Of a stretch of 64,000 bases of DNA, positions 63,188 through 64,000 are shown in pieces; position 1 is the stretch's first letter; every line of letters starts with the position of its first letter. The stretch covers positions 56,273,260 to 56,337,259 of the forward strand of contig NC_065530.1 of the NCBI RefSeq assembly GCF_020184175.1, given 5' to 3'. The notes under the pieces are model-generated. The model was given only the letters and a program-made list of their open reading frames with translations, made no database searches and was not told the origin of the DNA. A program made the position numbers and the translations under genes. Source of the stretch: Aphis gossypii (taxonomy: Eukaryota > Arthropoda > Insecta > Hemiptera > Aphididae).

Positions 63188-64000
63188 CTAGTATGGTTTA
63201 AAACTTTAACCTTGGATTGTATAAGCTGTAACCATAATAAAACGTGATCCGAATGTAACCCATCATAATATTTTAACGAATAACTGTAATAATAAAAGAA
63301 ATTTTGATTTATAACTGGGACCTGAAATTCGATAAAACTATCGGTATAAAATCGCTCAATTTTATTTTGGTTTGAAAATAATTCAAAATTATTTCATAAA
63401 AAATAAAAATATAGTATTATATGACTTTATTTTAGGTAAATTAAATATTTTCCGTTTTGTAACCGAAACCAGTAATCCATCAAATTTATTTTAATTAAAA
63501 TATACATCACCTGTTAAAATAATAACTCCTGTGTCGCTAGGACTGCTATATTATTAGAAGCTAAAATCTTTAACTACTTGATAAAAATAAAAATATATAG
63601 GTTTGTGAAGTGTTGATTTTGTTCCCAACTATTATAAGAAGCAGCGGATCGTCCAGAGGAGGTAAGGTACTCTTAAGTCTAGATTTCGAGTCGGACGACC
63701 GATTTCTGATCCGAATTTCACACTCACACACGCACACGCAAACTGCTGTTTGCGAATAATTTTATTTTTATTATTCGTTATCCGTCGTAGGTTTTATAAA
63801 ATATAATAATATACACTCCCGCCATAGATCTTTCACCCATAATAAATTTTGAACAGTGACGGCGGTAGTGGTTTAATATTATGTTTGTCATTATTAAAAT
63901 TCAGACCGCTAGAAACGTGCCATTAGACGACTAGTCGTAATTCAGTCTCGGCGAATATAATAACAATAAATAATAATAATTACGTTTTAAACTCGAAAAC
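63188..64000. other. No supported gene up to window end
   Basis: AT-rich, with a CpG-richer patch at 63640-63750 (CGGATCGTCCAGAGGAGGTAAG at about 63645-63666 contains a donor-like GAGGTAAGG). Nothing further can be supported. Confidence 0.4.

Overview
This 64 kb window is very AT-rich and intron- or intergenic-like: no long intact reading frames, dense TA, TAA and TG microsatellites, poly(A)/poly(T) runs, decayed retrotransposons and a short DNA transposon. It is eukaryotic. The composition, the retroelement relics and the short GT..AG exon-like islands suggest an insect, and my impression is a hemipteran such as an aphid. That placement is inference, not proof. No bacterial-style operon, CRISPR array, rRNA or convincing tRNA was found.

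Layout. 1-163: possible terminal exon cut by the window edge. 766-2338: a satellite built from 18-bp subrepeats in a 72-bp monomer, with a 312-bp higher-order unit. 2.3-13.9 kb: AT-rich, with a few weak reading frames and a GC-richer block near 10 kb. 13.96-14.25 kb: minus-strand C-terminal relic of a non-LTR retrotransposon. 14.3-16.5 kb: CpG-rich and microsatellite-rich. 16.6-20.7 kb: AT-rich, with one copy of a diverged repeat whose partner lies at 37.56-37.87 kb. 20.7-22.2 kb: the best promoter and 5'-gene candidate (TATA box, possible first exon, second exon with an ATG). 24.78-25.25 kb: hAT-like MITE with terminal inverted repeats and an 8-bp target duplication. 29.7-36.7 kb: scattered exon-like islands on both strands. 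39.72-40.09 kb: an ATG-initiated 122-codon frame with a cysteine cluster. 41.8-43.6 kb: minus-strand LINE relics. 50.4-51.3 kb: GC-rich block with a signal-peptide-like start. 55.8-57 kb: CpG-rich block. 58.4-63.2 kb: minus-strand exon-like islands ending in a well-preserved terminal exon.

If the exon islands are real, the window holds parts of at least one plus-strand gene with long introns (starting near 20.74 kb) and one minus-strand gene ending near 58.37 kb. I recognised no product, so all protein-coding calls are structural (open frame, splice signals, phase) and carry modest confidence. The repeat and transposon calls are much firmer.
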